DNA of 64,000 bases. Source: Roridomyces roridus. Lineage: Eukaryota; Basidiomycota; Agaricomycetes; Agaricales; Mycenaceae. The stretch spans positions 372,001 through 436,000 of the forward strand of contig JARKIF010000039.1 of the NCBI GenBank assembly GCA_029378245.1. The letters run 5' to 3'. Under the pieces are notes generated by a model, which was not told the origin of the DNA, searched no databases, and saw nothing but the letters and a program-made list of their open reading frames with translations. Positions 33,404 through 44,395 of this stretch are shown one piece after another (position 1 is the stretch's first letter; every line of letters starts with the position of its first letter). Position numbers and translations under genes: made by a program.

Positions 33404-35317
33404 ATGAACGACCCCGGCCTCGACGAACATCTCCAAGAAACGTTCCAAAACGCGCAACACCACGCTGAACAGTGCGATAAGAAGGACGACGGGGGAGTCA
33501 GAGCTGCTTTTCGCAAAGAGTTGAAACAAGACGATGAAGAGGAAGAGGTTGGCTACTTTCAGCCCAAGTACGTGTTCTCTGGACTATCTTGACGGTTTCT
33601 CAATTGCTCCAGTCGCTGGTGGTTCACTTCCACTGCATTCCCAATCGTTGCGGGAACTTTCGGACCGTTGGCCAATTTCTTTTCGGTCTGCGCACAGTCT
33701 CAAAATTGGAGGCAACACACTGCGGACGGCAGTCAAATATCCGATCCTGAATGGTTGACTGCCGTGACGGGGCTGTCGTTGGCCATGTCTCTGTTTGCCA
33801 ACATAGTCCTGCTTGCGAATTTTGGCCATCTGCTCCGCTATTCTATCGCACAACCTCTGACAATAGTCTTCTGGTTCATCTCTGCCGTGCTGCTTATAGT
33901 TCCGCTCGGCATAGTACGCACTACTCCTGGTTTGGAACACTCTCAAGGTACGCACTCGTCAATAAAATCACTGGAAACTCACTTCAACACAGCGTACTAC
34001 TACGCCATCATCGCTGCCTCAGTATACGTTATCCTTCCCATACTGCTGACCGCCAACGCAGCAGGCGCCTACGTATTCCGCGCCTACCCGCCCTCATTCA
34101 ACGCGCTCACCGTTCCCCAACGCACCCTCATGCTCCAAACCACCATCTACGTCTGCTACCTCGCCGCAGGCGCCGGCGTCTTTGCACACGTCGAAGGGTG
34201 GGACTACCTCGACGGCGTCTACTGGGCCGACTACACGCTCCTCACTATCGGTCTTGGCTCTGACTTTCCGCCCAAAACACACACGGGCCGAGCCCTGCTT
34301 ATCCCGTACGCGGTGGGCGGAATCACCATGCTCGGTCTCTTGATTGGTTCAATTCGCGGACTGGTGCTGGAGAGGGGGAAGGTCAAGGTCGTGCGCCGGA
34401 TGGTTGCGCGGGAGCGGGAGCGGTGGATGTCTCGGATGCAAGAGCCTGACGAGGGGTGGAAGAAGGATGAGTGGGAGGCGATGCGCAGGATTCAAGCCAC
34501 TGCGGAGACGAGGCACAAGTATACGGCACTCGGCATCTCTTTGTTCGCCTACCTTCTGCTCTGGTTCCTCGGAGCTCTGACCTTTTGGTATTCCGAGGTC
34601 CGTCTCGACCATAATTTCTGCAACTCGGCATTCACAGCTACTTAGGCGCCGCAAGGCTGGACTTACTTTGAATCATTATACTTCAGCTATACCTCCCTCC
34701 TTACGGTCGGCTATGGCGACTTTTTCCCCATGTCCACAGCAGGCAAACCATTCTTCGTCGTGTGGTCCATTATCGCCGTCCCAACCGTGACCATCCTCAT
34801 CTCGAACGTCGGCGATATACTCACCGGTTGGATCCGGCATGGACTTGTGCTCGGCATCACAGGCAACTCGGGCGGTGCCTTTCAACGCAAAGGCGCCTCA
34901 GGACAACAAGATATTGACCAAGGAGCACTCAACAGGATTGGTACGGACGTAGAGCGTCTTGGACACGCCGTCGAGCACGTGGAGGAGAAGCGCGGTGAGG
35001 GTTCCGGACTGGCTGCACGCCTCGCGCGGCAGATTAGTCGACTCGCAAAGGATGCAGCGACCAAGCCTGCAGTTGAATATGCGTGGGAGGACTGGGAAGC
35101 GTGGCTTGCACTTCTTGGTGAGCTCACGGAGGGGCAAAATCGATCTGGATCTGAGAGTGGGGGAGCCGAGGATAATGAGAAGCGGGGAGAGTGGACGTGG
35201 TTGGGTGAGGATGGGCCCCTTTTGAGTGGTGTTTCCGAGGCGCAGTGGTTACTTGGCAAGCTGTGTAAGCGGCTTGAGGAGGTGCTCGAGGAGGAGTATG
35301 GCGGAGGTTCGAGATGA
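33404..35317 (+). CDS. Two-pore outward-rectifier potassium channel, TOK1 type
   Basis: Four exons. The intron at 33569-33615 joins YFQP to NRWWFTSTAFPIVAGTFGPL. A short intron of about 45 nt near 33949-33993 has no stop and is a multiple of three. A third (GTCCGT...TTAG) ends at about 34645. The protein has about eight membrane segments and two pore loops, YTLLTIGLGSDFPP and YTSLLTVGYGDFFP, the 8-TM/2-P layout unique to fungal TOK channels. Such channels release K+ across the plasma membrane on depolarisation. A cytoplasmic linker (KVKVVRRMVARERERW) separates the segments, and the C-terminal tail is helical and acidic. Intact. Its start codon is only 69 bp from the right end of the 17-kb unit's structure, including the target duplication at 33342. 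Confidence 0.9.
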
Positions 35318-35505
35318 TTCTGGACTTTGTAGTAATTGTATAATGTATTTCAAGTTGACTAAATCGTCCGCGTTTCCAGCTGCACGTATCAGTCGAACCC
35401 ACAGGCGTCGATGGTGTATTTTCTCGGGCAAGGCGCAAAGAGATTCGAGACAGTAGAGAGCCACAGTTCAAGTTTGACCCGGTTTTTGGCTTATACCACC
35501 CCATC

Positions 35506-35880
35506 ATGCCTCCTCCGCTGCGCCTCTGCGACTTGCCCCGAGAACTCATGATAGAAATATTCACATTTATCGATGTACCAAGTCTGGTCAAACTCTGCTG
35601 CAGCTCCGTCCTGTTACTTACTTGTTCGTCAATCTAACTACTTAGAATCTGGCTAATACGTTAGACTAGCGCAGCCCTATGGCTATCATTCGCGGACCTA
35701 CCAGCTTGACATGTCGCATCCTCCGAGAGCCTCCGAGCGACTTTGTCATGGATCCCACTCAAGACTTGGTTGCATTCTTGAAGCACGGGCTGGTGTGTAC
35801 GGGCTTCAGCTCAGCTGCCGAAGGCCTACTACTTATCTTCTTTGCAAGCACATCCCCTTGCTCCCCGCTGTACACGTAGT
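35506..35880 (+). pseudogene. Truncated F-box gene relic
   Basis: Begins MPPPLRLCDLPRELMIEIFT, a clean F-box N-terminus, with a plausible donor after KLCC. About 100 bp later a fragment reads PPSDFVMDPTQDLVAFLKHG, which matches the segment QFAMDPTQDLVVFLYNGQDE of the intact F-box gene at 40212-41935. Everything in between and after is missing or out of frame. A deletion derivative of that family. Confidence 0.6.
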
Positions 35881-36217
35881 ACCGTGTACTAGTACGTACC
35901 CGCGCGGGTAGAATCTGTCAACCGCGCGGTATCGGCTACCTGTGCAATTAAACTACCCACGATGATTAAAATTCAAGAATCCAAGTTGGCAAGCTGATGA
36001 AGCCCAAGGAGACGGAGCTTGTTGTGTATACGATTTGAGATTGAACCTGGTTGAACTGTCGAGGCCGAGTTGATTGTCTGTTTGCTTCCGCGGCGATAAG
36101 CGCGGACATCATGTGTAGATAACGGCCATCAATCCACCTTGGCAGATTCCAGATTCTCCATGTGGCTCTTTTTCCGAGACCCCGGTCAACGCGACTTTCT
36201 TCTTGACCATCGCCAAC
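35881..36217. promoter_or_regulatory. Upstream region of the permease gene
   Basis: 337 bp. It contains ACGTGTACTAGTACGTA near 35880-35897 (palindromic) and two GCGCGG/CCGCGC blocks at 35910-35930. No ORF. The permease promoter should lie here. Confidence 0.4.
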
Positions 36218-38555
36218 ATGTCGTCCCCAACCCACGACATTGAGACCAAGGGCACCGGAAATGCCATGGCCGCAGACGAGATGGAGCTCGCGCGCATGGG
36301 GTACAAGCAAGAACTCAAGTAAGATTTTATGCTTGGCGGCATTCGATGGCTTATCGTGTGCCCTGGAAGCCGGGAATTGGGTCTCATGCAGGTGAGCGAA
36401 GCCTTCTTTTGTGGGTACATGGCGCTGATTGGGCGTTGTAGAACTTTGGAGTGTCCTTCTCCATCATATCTGTTATCACGGGGATTCCGTCGCTCTTTGC
36501 GTATGGATTGGTGCGTGGATTTCGATTTTCAGTTATACTGGGCTGATGTGGCTGTAGAATACCGGGGGTGAGTACATTTTGTGGGCAGAAATACGGTTTT
36601 CTCATGCAAGTCTCAGGGCCGGCGGTCATGGTCTGGGGATGGGTACGAATTCACTCGATTTTCCGGCTACATGATTGAAAGGCGTCCTTCTAGATTGTCG
36701 TTTGTGAGTGCGGAAGTCGTCCATTCTGTCAATCTCACTTCTTCCAGCTGTATTCACGATGCTGGTCGGATTGGCCATGGCCGGTGAGCATCCGGCGCGA
36801 CTTTTACTTGACCAATCTGAAGTGTATCACAGAGGTCTGCAGGTCTGAGAAAGCCCCTCCTTCCTTTATGTGTATTCACAGACTCCAAAGCGCCCACCCA
36901 ACGTCAGGTGGTCCTTACTTCTGGGCCGCCATGCTTTCCAGGCCGAAAAATGCGCCCATAGCCTCGTGGATCACAGGTATGCTTGATTTTGTTCTTATCC
37001 GAGGCATGCACGACCCTCCTTGCAGGCTGGTTTAACCTCCTTGGTCAAGTTGCTGTCACGACTGGCATCAGTTTCGCTTGTGCCAACTTTCTATCGACGG
37101 TTTGCACGTTCAAGACTGGCTTCGAACCCACTTCCCGCACGACAATCGGTATCTACGCCGCCGTGCTTGTCGCCCAAGGAACAATCAATACGTTCGGTGT
37201 TCGCATCCTGCACCATCTGAACAATATTTCTGTCTGGTGGCATGCGATCGGCAAGTATCCTTCCTGGGTTCGAACCTTGCATTGAATTTGTGCAGGGACG
37301 TTCTCGCTTGTGGTTGCAATCCTTGCCAAAGCCCCTACGCATCAGTCGGGTACCTTTGTTTTCCAGACTTTCATAGACGGCACGGGCGGATGGGGGGACC
37401 GCGCCAGCCATGCTTATGTCGTGGTCATTGGTATTCTCATGGCTCAATACACGCTCACTGGTACGCTATCTTGCCTTTTCATGGAAGCGACATACCAATA
37501 TCTTCTCAAGGATTCGACGCCAGTGCCCATGTTCGTGTTTCGTGGGTCTGAATCTCGTGAGAACTGAACCGTTATACCAGATGACTGAGGAGACGAAAAA
37601 CGCCGCCATGGCGGGGAGCATTGGTATCGTCATGGCTATCGGCGTCTCGGCCGTCCTGGGCTGGTTTCTGCTGCTCGGGTTGTTGTTTTGCATTCAGGAC
37701 CTCGATACTACGCTGAGCAGCCCGACGGGGCAGCCTGTTGCCCAAATCCTGCTAGATTGCGTCGGGGAGAACGGCGCCATTGTGCTGATGGTGATTATCA
37801 TAGGCGCCATGTTCTTCTGCGGCACCTTCTCTATCACGAGTAACTCACGAATGGTATGTTTTCCTTTCGACTATTTCTTGAACCCGGTGATCAACCGGCA
37901 TAGATGTACGCCTTCTCACGAGATGGCGCCCTCCCGGGTTCCAAATTCTTCAACTACGTTAGCGAGGACTGGAAATCACCCATCCGGACCGTATGGCTCG
38001 CCTGTTTCCTGAGCTTCTGTCTCGCACTCCCGAGTTTGGGCAGCGCAGTCGCTTTCTCTGCGGCAACCTCCATCGCCACCATTGGACTCTACATCTCCTA
38101 CGCCATCCCAATCGCACTGCGTGTTATATACCGCGACCAATTCGTTCGTGGGCCCTTCCATCTCGGGCGCGCGTCCTACCCCGTCGCGGTCATATCCGTA
38201 CTGTGGATTGCCTTCATCTCGATTGCGTTCATTTTGCCTCAGATTAACGTGCGTTCTTTCCGTAATTAGAGGTTGAACTCTAATCCTCATCTCACTTTAG
38301 CCCGTCGACGCACAGACGTTCAACTACTCGATCGTTGCCGTGGGAATCGTCATATTCTACAGCGGAGGTCTTTGGATTTTGAGTGCACGAAAGTGGTTCA
38401 CGGGGCCCGTGCGGCAAATTGCTGGTACGTTCCCTCTCGTGATATCTTTCTCATTCCCATTGAAGTTGAACAATTTTGTAGCAGAGGAAATGGGTATCGA
38501 CGTCATGGATCCCACGCAAGCGCCACGGTTCGAGGAAACCAAAGCAGCTCCTTGA
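36218..38555 (+). CDS. APC-superfamily amino-acid/GABA-type permease
   Basis: About twelve exons. The acidic N-terminus (MSSPTHDIETKGTGNAMAAD) is followed by NFGVSFSIISVITGIPSLFA, the diagnostic MVWGWIVVSVFTMLVGLAMA and EVCSAHPTSGGPYFWAAMLS. Then comes SWITGWFNLLGQVAVTTGIS, and after a GC-donor intron near 37251 GTFSLVVAILAKAPTHQSGT. FDASAHMTEETKNAA is the conserved loop after membrane helix 6. The C-terminal half has further helices and ends PRFEETKAAP. Family members (Uga4/BAT1-like) import or move GABA, polyamines or amino acids across the plasma or vacuolar membrane. About 12 membrane helices are visible. Every intron keeps the frame, so it is intact. Substrate unknown. Confidence 0.87.
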
Positions 38556-38649
38556 TTTATTTAGTTTTAGAGACCGTGAAATCCATGCAGTACAAAATTC
38601 CAAACGGCTCAACTTCACTGCGAACAGGCGGAAAAATAACTGTGAATCC

Positions 38650-38890
38650 AGGCCAAACCGGTAGGGCAAACCGGTCATACCGAAATTCACTGCAAAATGT
38701 ATGTACTCTATCCAACGCCGACATACTCATCTGATGAGATGTTGAACGTTGAACTTTGCTAAACGTTGAACTTTCGGCAGAACGATCAAAATCTGATTGC
38801 CGAATATTTTCAGCTTGGCTCTTACCACCATGTCTTTCAGTCACTTGCTGGATGAGCTCGTTCTCGAAACATTCGGACTCCTGGCTGGCA
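38650..38890. repeat. Copy A of a local segmental duplication
   Basis: The stretch running up to and into an F-box start codon is similar to 40070-40270. Shared strings include GATTGCCGA...TTTTCAGCTTGGCTCT and GATGAGCTCGTTCTCGAAAC. Copy A is more diverged and carries an extra AACGTTGAACTTT repeat. Confidence 0.55.
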
Positions 38891-39010
38891 TGCTCACCAA
38901 TCCCAGTCACGCTCTGTACACAATCTCACACATTCGATTACAGTCGCATCACATCCCACGCCCTCTCGTCTGCTTCAATCCAACCCCAAAATCGTCCACA
39001 CCTGCTTCTC
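38830..39010 (+). pseudogene. F-box N-terminal relic
   Basis: MSFSHLLDELVLETFGLLAG parallels MTFNDLPDELVLETFGPLDG of the intact gene at 40212. Similarity is lost after about 30 residues. Duplicated N-terminal fragment. Confidence 0.6.
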
Positions 39011-39087
39011 ATTGCTCGTATCAAGCGTCTCGAAACTGACCTATGAGAAACAGCTGTCAGCACACCGCATACGTCTGAGTCTCCCTC

Positions 39088-39575
39088 CTAGTACCTGTGC
39101 ATCATCAGACCCTGACTGCGTTGACGAGGTAAGTGTGATCTCGGTCCCAACAAGGTTATCAACCAAGCTGAATCCAATGAGCCTTCAGCAGTAAATCCAC
39201 CGTCAAACGCCCACCTAACGGTTCTCTCAGCTGCGGACACGCAAGAAACGTTGAAGCCGAAGCCGGTGTTGCTACTCGCGATAGCCTGGCCATTTGATCC
39301 TTGGGTCAGGAAGAGGAGCGAGCTCGGTGGGACACTGAGCCCAGAGAGGAGCACCGTCCCGTGGTTGACCCCGATGAGTGTCCACTGTAATAATTGATTC
39401 TGAGAGTCTCACATCTTCACCACGGTCATCGACTCACCTGCTGCTCAGCCGGAATCCCCGCACCACCAAACTCACACGTAGAGGTGATCACATTGCCGCT
39501 GTTGACCGTAAGACACAAAAACTGGAAATCGACGAGTTGGAAGAAGGTTCCGCTCGGTGGGATGACACAGGTCAT
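39088..39575 (-). CDS. Small unrecognised protein
   Basis: Reverse-strand exons join by GTGAGT...TTACAG (at about 39390-39437): GGAGIPAEQQ then WTLIGVNHGTVLLSGLSVPP. A second GTGGGC...CGCAG intron leads to the stop at 39088. The chosen Met (MTCVIPPSGTFFQLVDFQFL) follows a GGATAAAAGG TATA-like box; the frame itself is open to 39749. Beta-rich, four cysteines, no clear signal peptide. It may be a lectin-like or DUF domain remnant; no family assigned. Confidence 0.4.
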
Positions 39576-39819
39576 GGCGCAGCGTAGGGAACTGGACCGT
39601 GCCTGCGGTCCTTTTATCCTGGGGCCGGTCGCTATATGCGCACTCTCACCGAAATTGGCCATGTCACGTCCCTGGACCCAGGTACGTCGAAGTTGAAGTT
39701 CGAACAGGTGTGTTCCTGAGATGGCCGCCGCGGTCCACTTGATTTTCACCCACGCGAGGTCCGATGACTTTGGGGTGCTGTTTTAAATCCACATCTATGC
39801 ACAGTTCGATACCGAAACA

Positions 39820-40146
39820 TCAAAGATAGCTCACTGCCCTGCCCCTGGGCCCCGAGTCTGCTGATTCAAATCGAATCGTATACACAACAAGCGCCGTCTC
39901 CTTCGGCTTCGAATCAGCAGAAAACCAATACTTATGTTTCCCGTCGGGCATGAAAAAATCCGTGGTCTTGAACGAGAGTTTGCCGCGTCTGCCGATAAGC
40001 CAACTTCGTTCTGTTGTGTGCACGTCAGTCGGAAAAAGATCTGGCAGGGCGATCGTACCTAATGAAATATGTGAGGCTGGTGTAGTATCGGTCAAACCAA
40101 AATTCGCTACCAAATGTATCCAGTGTCCACCGCCAAAGCCCAACAT
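39820..40146 (-). pseudogene. Possible DUF6593-like fragment
   Basis: The segment RGKLSFKTTDFFMPDGKHKY followed by WFSADSKP and ALVVYTIRFES resembles the middle of DUF6593 proteins (compare SRIFTAQDGKEYKWVGSYQY in the gene at 49868-50617). N- and C-terminal parts of the domain are missing. Its upstream end belongs to the duplicated block. Low certainty. Confidence 0.35.
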
Positions 40147-40270
40147 AGCGGAGATGTTTGAACTTGATCAAATCCTGATTGCCGAGAATTTTCAGCTTGG
40201 CTCTCACCACCATGACTTTCAACGACTTGCCTGATGAGCTCGTTCTCGAAACGTTCGGACCCTTGGATGG
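40070..40270. repeat. Copy B of the local segmental duplication
   Basis: Partner of 38650-38890. It ends in the first exon of the intact F-box gene and so supplies its promoter. Confidence 0.55.
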
Positions 40271-41935
40271 AGGAACCTTGGCTCGACTATGTTGTGTGCG
40301 TAGCCATTCCGTCGGTCGTAACCGCAACTAACGGCCTCTGGAGGTTTCCCGGAGGTGCAGAGATATCATCCACGGATGTACCCGACTCAAATACGCCGTG
40401 GAGTTGTGGGCGGATGGTATGGTCGCCCATCCAAACGCCGAGCCAACAGCAGTTGGTTTAAAAGCCCTTCTGGCCCGTCGAGCGGCATGGTCGAACGTGG
40501 ATTTAATCACATCGGCAACAAAAACCTTCGAGTTCGACTCCTTTGCCTGCTCGCAGGAACTTGTACATGGGGTCTATGCACAGCAGCTTTTCCATTACTT
40601 TACCGCCATACGAATTCCGTCTGCTGCCGATCCCTCTGCCTCGTTCTATCTGTGGCAGCGCGCAGACGTTGGGCTGGGAACACTTGACCTTGTTCAGTTC
40701 GCCATGGACCCTACTCAAGATCTCGTCGTCTTTTTATACAACGGCCAAGACGAAATTTCGAGGCTCGTCTGCCGAAGGTTGTCCTCGTTGCAGCCACATC
40801 CCTTCGCTGCTGTAGCCTTGCTGGCATTTCCGAACCCTTGGACTCTGTGCCATTTCGCTATGGAAATTGCGGACGACATCATTGCTATCTTCCCGCAAAC
40901 TTACCGCCTTCGACTTGTGTTGTACGATTGGCGTCGAGGAAACATCATCCATGTGAGTATCTCGAGCCCGATCCGGTTTCATGCTGATACATTCTCAGGA
41001 CGTTCACTTCGAGCCGCATATTGCCTCTTTCCATTTCTTAACCCCGCGTGTATTTGTTCTCGCTAGCAGACAGGACTCGGGCTCGATCGAAATCTGGTCA
41101 CTAGGAGACGACGAGCCAATTCAACCGGTGCATGTAGCGACCCTCCAGCTCCCCAGCATCGTCGGTGGTGGAGCTGCAATGCTCCGCCACGTCGACATTT
41201 ACAGCAATCCTTTCCTCGCATATCCGACTGCGGGCAAACCATGGTCCAAGTCGAATGAAAGGCGGCTATGTGCCTTCTGTTTGCGCTACCGGGTGGGCGA
41301 AGACAATAATGATTGGCTTTACGATCTATTCGTGCATAGTCGCTATCTTCTCACCTATGCGGCGCGGCCAGGGAATCAGCTGGAGACGGTTGCCTGGGAT
41401 AGCTGGGGTCCTCAGCATTCGCGTATGTTGGTGCGCGAGATTTGGCAGATGTTTCGCGACATGTTCAGGTGCGTTCTGAGCTGGTTTCTTTCTTCGCATT
41501 TGGTCGATTAATCAACTTGTTCAATACCTAGATCCCTGCACGGCGAGCGCGTTCTCTGGCCTGGGGACGTCGAGGATGGCGCCCGTGTTTTGACGATCCT
41601 CGATTTCAGTCCGAGTGCTCGTCGGGACGGTGACTTCGAACTGTGTCAAGAACCGACTAGAATTGTTGAAAACGAGTTGTTCCACCCCGATGTGATCACT
41701 TGCCTGCCGTACCGTCGGACGCAATGCATCGGCCTCGTTGACGATGAATCCGATGATGAGGCGGCTGAAGATGACGATGAAGAGTTCAAGAGGCTGAGGA
41801 CATGCTTCTTGATTGACGAAGACCACATCGTTGAGGTTAATGCTATACGTGTACGTGTCTCTGTCTTTGCTCCGATTGTTCCCCGCTGAGGCATGCTTTT
41901 AGTTGAGTCGGGTAGTGGTTCATACGATCTCATGA
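40212..41935 (+). CDS. F-box protein, intact copy
   Basis: Exon 1 encodes the F-box start MTFNDLPDELVLETFGPLDG and ARLCC. Introns then join CRDIIHGCTRLKYAVELWAD, the long central part (QELVHGVYAQQLFHYFTAIR, FAMDPTQDLVVFLYNGQDE), DVHFEPHIASFHFLTPRVFV, IEIWSLGDDEPIQPVHVATL and MFRSLHGERVLWPGD. The last exon ends RLSRVVVHTIS at 41935 (donor GTACGT at about 41850). After the F-box the body shows WD/beta-propeller-like strands. Presumed SCF ubiquitin-ligase adaptor of a mushroom-specific family. Relics of the same family lie at 35506 and 38830. Confidence 0.75.
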
Positions 41936-42269
41936 TAGAGCCAAAAAAAATGATTCACATCGGTTAATCGACTCATCCTCGCCTATTGTCGTTTGAAGAG
42001 CTCACTCCTCTCTATCACTTCCTTCATAAGTACCCTCCTCGTGCTCGATTTCACCCAGTACATCGCCACGAATCAAGTTTTGAATGCTCGTTGATAAATA
42101 AGCGAGCAACCCGTAGTACCAAAAAATTCGATATCATTCGTCTCGATGGAATTGGCGGAGAGGAATCTGGCACTGGAATTTCTCGAGCGCCAGGTTCTGT
42201 TCATGGAAAGAAGCCGTCTAGGCTGACCATCACTTCGGCATCTCCCGAGTATCAACCTGTCTCTTCTGT
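41936..42269. other. Intergenic, with an open plus-strand frame
   Basis: The frame of the next gene is partly open here in other phases (ORF 41986-42501), but it lacks domain content and overlaps the Ser-rich start of 42270. No independent gene called. Confidence 0.35.
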
Positions 42270-43958
42270 GTGTGCGACCTTGGAATGGACCACGACGCGC
42301 CGCAAGAGTCGTCGAGCCCAGAACATAGCCATTCCTCCTCCTCCACTCATTTCCAATCCCAATCGCCCATATCGCAAGCCGGGAGCTCTCCCAGCTCGTG
42401 CTTTTCCACCACTTCCTCCTCCCGCGATTCCTCTCAATCCTGCTCCTCCTCCTCTTTCGTTGCTTCCTTACCCACAGCCTACTCCATGGCCACCGACCTA
42501 GGCGGCCCATCGCGTAAACGGGTCCGTGGTGCCTCGAGCGACGAGCTTCCCCCGTGGGAATGCGACCCCACCTCCCGCGGCGTGGTGCACCCTTCTGGGT
42601 GTAGTCTCTGCCGCCCATACATATCCCACGTCTCCGAGGCTAAAGCAGCCCACAGCACTTCCATAGAGCGCGCCTTCAAGGATCTGAATGACCAACTCGA
42701 CACGTACTTTTTCGATGGTGTGGCAGAGGGCCGGAGACGGCAGAAGGCAGACGACGCAGATCGACTCCGAGAACTCGAGAGGGCTGTGAGTCGTCTGCGA
42801 CTAGAGCGCGAGGGCAGCGAGCAACAGCTATCCGTCGTCAAAGATCAACTGCGTCTAGTGCAGTCTGAATACGCTGCTCTCCGAACACGTCTCGAGCCCA
42901 GCGATGAGATACTAGTTGAGCCTCGCGAAACCCCATCCGTTGACCCTGCGATACCTTTCATCTTTCCATCCCTTTCGTCGTCCAAGCCAGAGCCTATTCC
43001 TACGTCTAAATCCGAGGCCACTGTGCCCACTTTCCCCCTCCCGCCGCGTCCAACCGTCGAGGTCATAGCTTCCTCCGGTGCTGCCCCTCGTTCCGAAAGT
43101 CTACGCGCAACCCCGAGCCAACACGGCCACTCTTCATCGCACTGGGCGCGAGGCCCCAAGACGTTGCGTCAGCTGCAGCAGCTGATGAACAAGGCCCACC
43201 AGCCCAGGAATGATGACGCCCTCGCCAGAGTCAAGCTCCTCTGTGCGGAAGCACACCAGATACCACGCGAGCAGAAGAACGATCTGCAGCGGTACATTCT
43301 CTCCAACTGGCGCAACCCCGATGCATCTTCCATGCAGCCACTTCCACTTCCACCCCCTCCTCCTCCACCACCGCCTGCACCACTCCTCCTCCTGGGCCCA
43401 CGGGCCAACAACCCGCGGATGGAGGACCCTGTCGAGGTCTGGCATGCATACCTCACGACGCACCAAGGCTCCTGGCCACGTGGTGTCCGCCGAAAAGCGG
43501 ACGGCTCTCCCCATCTCTCGGATCTCAAAGCAAGTCGGACCGTCGCCCGTCTACGCCCAGCGATTGGGGAACGTGGCGACACGACGCTGCGCACCGAGTT
43601 CATGGCGTGTGCCGTGCAGGTCTTTGCCTCGCCCGGGATGTACCGTGATTTACTTCGGCGGAATTCAGTGCAGATTGCACCTGTGGTGGATTACCAGCCG
43701 TATCGGGCGACGCAGTTTAGTGTGACTGCAGTGGAGGTTGTGAGGCATTTTGCGGCGGCGGGGGTGTCGGTGGACGAGGCGGTGGCAGAGCTTGAGCCGT
43801 GGGCGCAGGAGTATCAGGCGCAGTCGGCTATGGTTTTCCCTGCAGGCGGAAGTGGGAGTGCGAGTGCTAGTGCTAGTGCTGGCGGCCACCATTCAAAGAA
43901 GGCTAGTCGTTCGCGTTCGCGTCAGCATGATTTTGAAGATCGGTTCGGGTGGAGATGA
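42270..43958 (+). CDS. Single-exon unrecognised protein with coiled coil and polyproline run
   Basis: 562 codons, no intron. The N-terminal about 70 residues are Ser-rich; a second Met (MATDLGGPSRKRVRGASSDE, codon 73) may be the true start. A Cys-containing motif (WECDPTSRG, GCSLCRPY) follows, then a coiled coil at about 150-220 (LERAVSRLRLEREGSEQQLS). A disordered Pro/Ser section comes next, then a helical patch (TLRQLQQLMNKAHQPRNDDA) and a run of nine prolines. The conserved-looking C-terminal block (DPVEVWHAYLTTHQGSWPRG, YRATQFSVTAVEVVRHFAAA) ends in a basic RSRSRQHDFEDRFGWR tail. No family recognised. Confidence 0.65.
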   Translation: MCDLGMDHDAPQESSSPEHSHSSSSTHFQSQSPISQAGSSPSSCFSTTSSSRDSSQSCSSSSFVASLPTAYSMATDLGGPSRKRVRGASSDELPPWECDPTSRGVVHPSGCSLCRPYISHVSEAKAAHSTSIERAFKDLNDQLDTYFFDGVAEGRRRQKADDADRLRELERAVSRLRLEREGSEQQLSVVKDQLRLVQSEYAALRTRLEPSDEILVEPRETPSVDPAIPFIFPSLSSSKPEPIPTSKSEATVPTFPLPPRPTVEVIASSGAAPRSESLRATPSQHGHSSSHWARGPKTLRQLQQLMNKAHQPRNDDALARVKLLCAEAHQIPREQKNDLQRYILSNWRNPDASSMQPLPLPPPPPPPPPAPLLLLGPRANNPRMEDPVEVWHAYLTTHQGSWPRGVRRKADGSPHLSDLKASRTVARLRPAIGERGDTTLRTEFMACAVQVFASPGMYRDLLRRNSVQIAPVVDYQPYRATQFSVTAVEVVRHFAAAGVSVDEAVAELEPWAQEYQAQSAMVFPAGGSGSASASASAGGHHSKKASRSRSRQHDFEDRFGWR

Positions 43959-44395
43959 AGAGAGAGTGGTTTGTGATGTCTTTTTAGCCTCGGTTACAGC
44001 AGCAGCACTGGTCAGCAGAATATGTGTCCCATTATTCGAATTGTATACGAGTGTAGGTTGTAGTTCCTGTATTTTCTTGTCCGTATGTAGTTCCCCGATA
44101 ATCGAAACAACGACCCGCGCAATCTACATCCTCATCCGGTCACTGAGGTTCCCCGCAACCTCGCGGAAATGCCCAACAATGCCACTGTATGCTGTCCGTG
44201 GTTGCGAGCGGCATCCTGTTCCCGCCTAATATCATCTGGACTCTGGTCGACGTCATAGCCGTACGCGGGCTCTGGTTCCCAGTCTGCATCATCTGAGCTC
44301 TGGCGTCCCGGACGACCCGGGCAAACGCTCTCTCCCTCAGCATCAGATGAACATGACCCAGCTCGATGCCTCGGAGGTGAAGATTTGAAGGAGGA
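43959..44395. other. Intergenic between convergent genes
   Basis: 437 bp of 3' flanks. Nothing recognised. Confidence 0.4.

Noticed and set aside
37262..37285. GGTTCGAACC tRNA B box
   Set aside because: Lies inside a GC-AG intron of the permease gene with no tRNA structure around it.
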